Source of the DNA: DATLFI01 sp035524895
GTDB taxonomy: Bacteria; Acidobacteriota; Thermoanaerobaculia; Multivoradales; Multivoraceae
DNA length: 8,360 bases
Assembly (NCBI GenBank): GCA_035524895.1
Contig: DATLFI010000261.1
Coordinates: 1 to 8,360, forward strand
Direction: 5' to 3'
Part shown: in pieces, positions 6,854 through 8,360 of the stretch
Position numbering within the stretch: the first letter of the stretch is position 1
How the letters are laid out: each line of letters opens with the position of its first letter
Notes under the pieces: model-generated
Told to the model about the DNA's origin: nothing
The model's input: the letters and a program-made list of their open reading frames with translations, nothing else
Database searches by the model: none
Program-made: the position numbers and the translations under genes

Positions 6854-6973
6854 CGGTTGCGGTTCGGCTTGCTGGAACAGCGGCTAGGGCGGCGGAGACG
6901 AGCGGCGCGCGCGCCCCGGAGCGCCCCGGAGCGCCCCCGGATCGAGCCCGGATCGAGCCCGCCGGCTGTCTGG
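6854..6973. other. glmU-uvrD intergenic spacer
   Basis: This 120-base gap separates the glmU stop from the helicase start. It is long for this tightly packed window and is the only clearly non-coding spacer over 100 bases. It contains the tandem repeats described separately and a perfect 12-base palindrome GGCGCGCGCGCC at 6904-6915. I see no clear promoter or Shine-Dalgarno sequence for the helicase gene, and no coding frame. Confidence 0.7.
6911..6961. repeat. two adjoining short tandem repeats (10-base and 11-base units)
   Basis: On the plus strand GCGCCCCGGA occurs at 6911-6920 and 6921-6930, with a third copy carrying one extra C at 6931-6941. This runs directly into an 11-base unit, CCCGGATCGAG, at 6936-6946 and 6947-6957, followed by CCCG. 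On the minus strand, which is the transcribed sense for glmU and uvrD, this gives five G-tracts of 3-5 bases separated by loops of 8, 8, 6 and 6 bases. Confidence 0.85.
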
Positions 6974-8360
6974 CTACTTCGCGGGCGCGCGGCGACGCTT
7001 CTGCCAGCCGATCAAGTTGCGCTGGCGCGCGCGGCCGAGGCCGAGACTATCCGGCGGCACGTCCTGCGTGATCACCGAGCCCGCGCCGGTGGCGGCGCCG
7101 TCGCCCACGTTCACCGGCGCCACCAGCATGGTGTCGCTGCCGACGAACACCCCGCTGCCGATCTCGGTGCGATGCTTGCGCACGCCGTCGTAGTTACAGG
7201 TGACCACGCCCGCGCCGATATTCGTACCCTCGCCGACGCTGGCGTCGCCGAGGTACGCGAGGTGAGCGGCCTTCACACCGCGGCCCAGCGTGGACTTCTT
7301 CACCTCGACGAAGTTGCCGATGCGAACGTCCTCGGCCAGCTCGACTCCGCCGCGCAGTCGCGCGAACGGTCCGATCGCACAACCGGCGGCGACCCGCGTC
7401 TCCTCGAGCACCGAGTAGGGCAGCACCTCGACCCGCTCGGCCAGCTCGCAGTCGCGCAACCAGGCGCCCTGGTGCACGGCGCACCCCGCGCCGATTCGCG
7501 TGTGCCCCAGCAGCGCGACACCGGGATGGAGGACGGTGTCCTCGCCGACCTCCACCTCGGCGTCGACCTCGATGCGCGCCGGGTCCATCACCGTCACTCC
7601 GGCGGCGAGCAGCTCGTCGACCTTGCGCGCGACCAGGGCGCGATGTGCCCGCGCCAGATCGCGCCGATCGTTGATGCCGAGCGCCTCGGACGGGTCCTCG
7701 AGGATCACCGCGCGCACTGGCAGCCCGGAGGCGACGGCTGCCACCACGGCATCCGTGAGGTAGAGCTCCCCTTGCGCGTTACGCGTCCCGACGCGGCGCA
7801 AGTGGTCGAAGATCTCGGGCACCCCAAGCGCGTAGTGCCCGGCGTTGACGTCGCGCACCAGCAGGTCCGCCGGCGAGGCATCCGCGACCTCGACGATACG
7901 CTCCAGGCCGCCGGTCGCCCCCAGCATCACCCTGCCCAGAGATCCAGGCTCGGCCGGTGGATCGAGGCGGGCCACTGCGAGCGCTCCCCACCCAGCCGCT
8001 GCCTCGCGGATCAGGAGCTCGAGCGTCGCCGGCCGCACCAGCGGCGCGTCGCCCGACAGCACCAGCGCCAGGGCAGGTCCCGTCGCCTCGAGGGCCTCCG
8101 CCGCCCGTAGCACGGCATCGCCGGTGCCCCGCTGCTCGAGCTGCTCGACGAAGGTGACGTCGTGCCCGGGCACCGCGGCACGAACCTCGTCGGCACCATG
8201 TCCCACCACCAACAGGATCCGTTCGCACCCAACTCTGCGCGCAGCCTCCACCACCCAGGCGACGGCGGGCCGTCCCGCGACGCGGTGCAGCACCTTGGGC
8301 AGCCGAGAGCGCATCCGTACGCCCCGGCCCGCCGCGAGCACGATCGCTACCCGGCGAGGT
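6974..8360 (-). CDS. glmU: bifunctional GlmU: N-acetylglucosamine-1-phosphate uridyltransferase / glucosamine-1-phosphate acetyltransferase, 5'-partial
   Basis: GlmU acetylates glucosamine-1-phosphate and then couples it to UTP, giving UDP-GlcNAc for peptidoglycan and lipopolysaccharide, in the cytoplasm. The gene is cut by the window edge. A GTG at 8341 is an internal Val, not the start, because codons upstream of it read PRRVAI and complete the conserved AIVLAAGRG nucleotide-binding loop. Counting from that Val, the uridyltransferase domain (1 to about 228) has LAAGRGVRM (2-10), LPKVLH (14-19), QRGTGDAV (70-77), SGDAPL (96-101), ELYLTDAV (192-199) and GINDRRDL (222-229). The left-handed beta-helix acetyltransferase domain (about 250-446) has GPFARLRGGVEL (324-335), GNFVEVKK (342-349), AAHLAYLGD (358-366, with the catalytic His and Tyr), TCNYDG (381-386) and VFVGSDT (398-404). 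It ends in a short basic tail, QKRRRAPAK. Only a few N-terminal residues are missing. It probably shares a transcript with the downstream helicase gene. Confidence 0.97.
   Translation of the reverse strand, partial: PRRVAIVLAAGRGVRMRSRLPKVLHRVAGRPAVAWVVEAARRVGCERILLVVGHGADEVRAAVPGHDVTFVEQLEQRGTGDAVLRAAEALEATGPALALVLSGDAPLVRPATLELLIREAAAGWGALAVARLDPPAEPGSLGRVMLGATGGLERIVEVADASPADLLVRDVNAGHYALGVPEIFDHLRRVGTRNAQGELYLTDAVVAAVASGLPVRAVILEDPSEALGINDRRDLARAHRALVARKVDELLAAGVTVMDPARIEVDAEVEVGEDTVLHPGVALLGHTRIGAGCAVHQGAWLRDCELAERVEVLPYSVLEETRVAAGCAIGPFARLRGGVELAEDVRIGNFVEVKKSTLGRGVKAAHLAYLGDASVGEGTNIGAGVVTCNYDGVRKHRTEIGSGVFVGSDTMLVAPVNVGDGAATGAGSVITQDVPPDSLGLGRARQRNLIGWQKRRRAPAK

Noticed and set aside
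6904..6915. The GGCGCGCGCGCC palindrome as a terminator or protein-binding site
   Set aside because: An alternating GC run is self-complementary by composition. It has no loop and no T-tract, and there is nothing else to support a function.
6713..8110. A 465-codon plus-strand frame antisense to glmU and crossing the spacer
   Set aside because: It is explained as the mirror of glmU codons and has no recognisable domain.
8339..8341. GTG as the start codon of glmU
   Set aside because: The codons upstream (PRRVAI) continue the conserved N-terminal strand into VLAAGRG, so this Val is internal and the true start lies beyond the window.

Overview
This is an 8.36-kb, very GC-rich, densely coded stretch that reads as ordinary bacterial chromosome. 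It holds five complete genes, one gene cut by the right edge (glmU), and a possible gene fragment at the left edge. I see no rRNA, tRNA, CRISPR array, transposase, phage gene, plasmid function or recognisable defence cassette. The high GC content, the PcrA/UvrD-type helicase and the GT87- and CslA-like glycosyltransferases would fit a high-GC Gram-negative such as a deltaproteobacterial-type lineage. That placement is an inference; nothing here is diagnostic of a taxon.

Layout. The left block on the minus strand (about 2309 down to 118) is a polytopic GT87/DUF2029-like glycosyltransferase followed by truA, joined by a 4-base ATGA stop/start overlap, so the two are probably translationally coupled. 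A short CxxC-containing open frame may follow truA and run off the left edge. The middle block on the plus strand (2402-4516), divergent from the first, is a processive-type family 2 glycosyltransferase resembling CslA/cellulose-synthase-like mannan synthases, then a RimJ/RimL-like GNAT acetyltransferase 27 bases downstream in the same frame. The right block on the minus strand (8360 down to 4532) is glmU, entering from the right edge, then a 120-base spacer built partly of tandem repeats, then a PcrA/UvrD helicase that converges on the acetyltransferase gene with only 15 bases between their stop codons.

Functional reading. GlmU supplies UDP-GlcNAc for the cell envelope. The two glycosyltransferases are both membrane enzymes, and a role in a surface polysaccharide or glycolipid is plausible. 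TruA and the helicase are housekeeping functions for tRNA modification and DNA repair. I found no convincing new biological system. The points most worth a second look are the G-rich tandem repeats in the glmU-uvrD spacer, the divergent glycosyltransferase pair with its conflicting start sites, and the in-frame arrangement of the GT2 and acetyltransferase genes.
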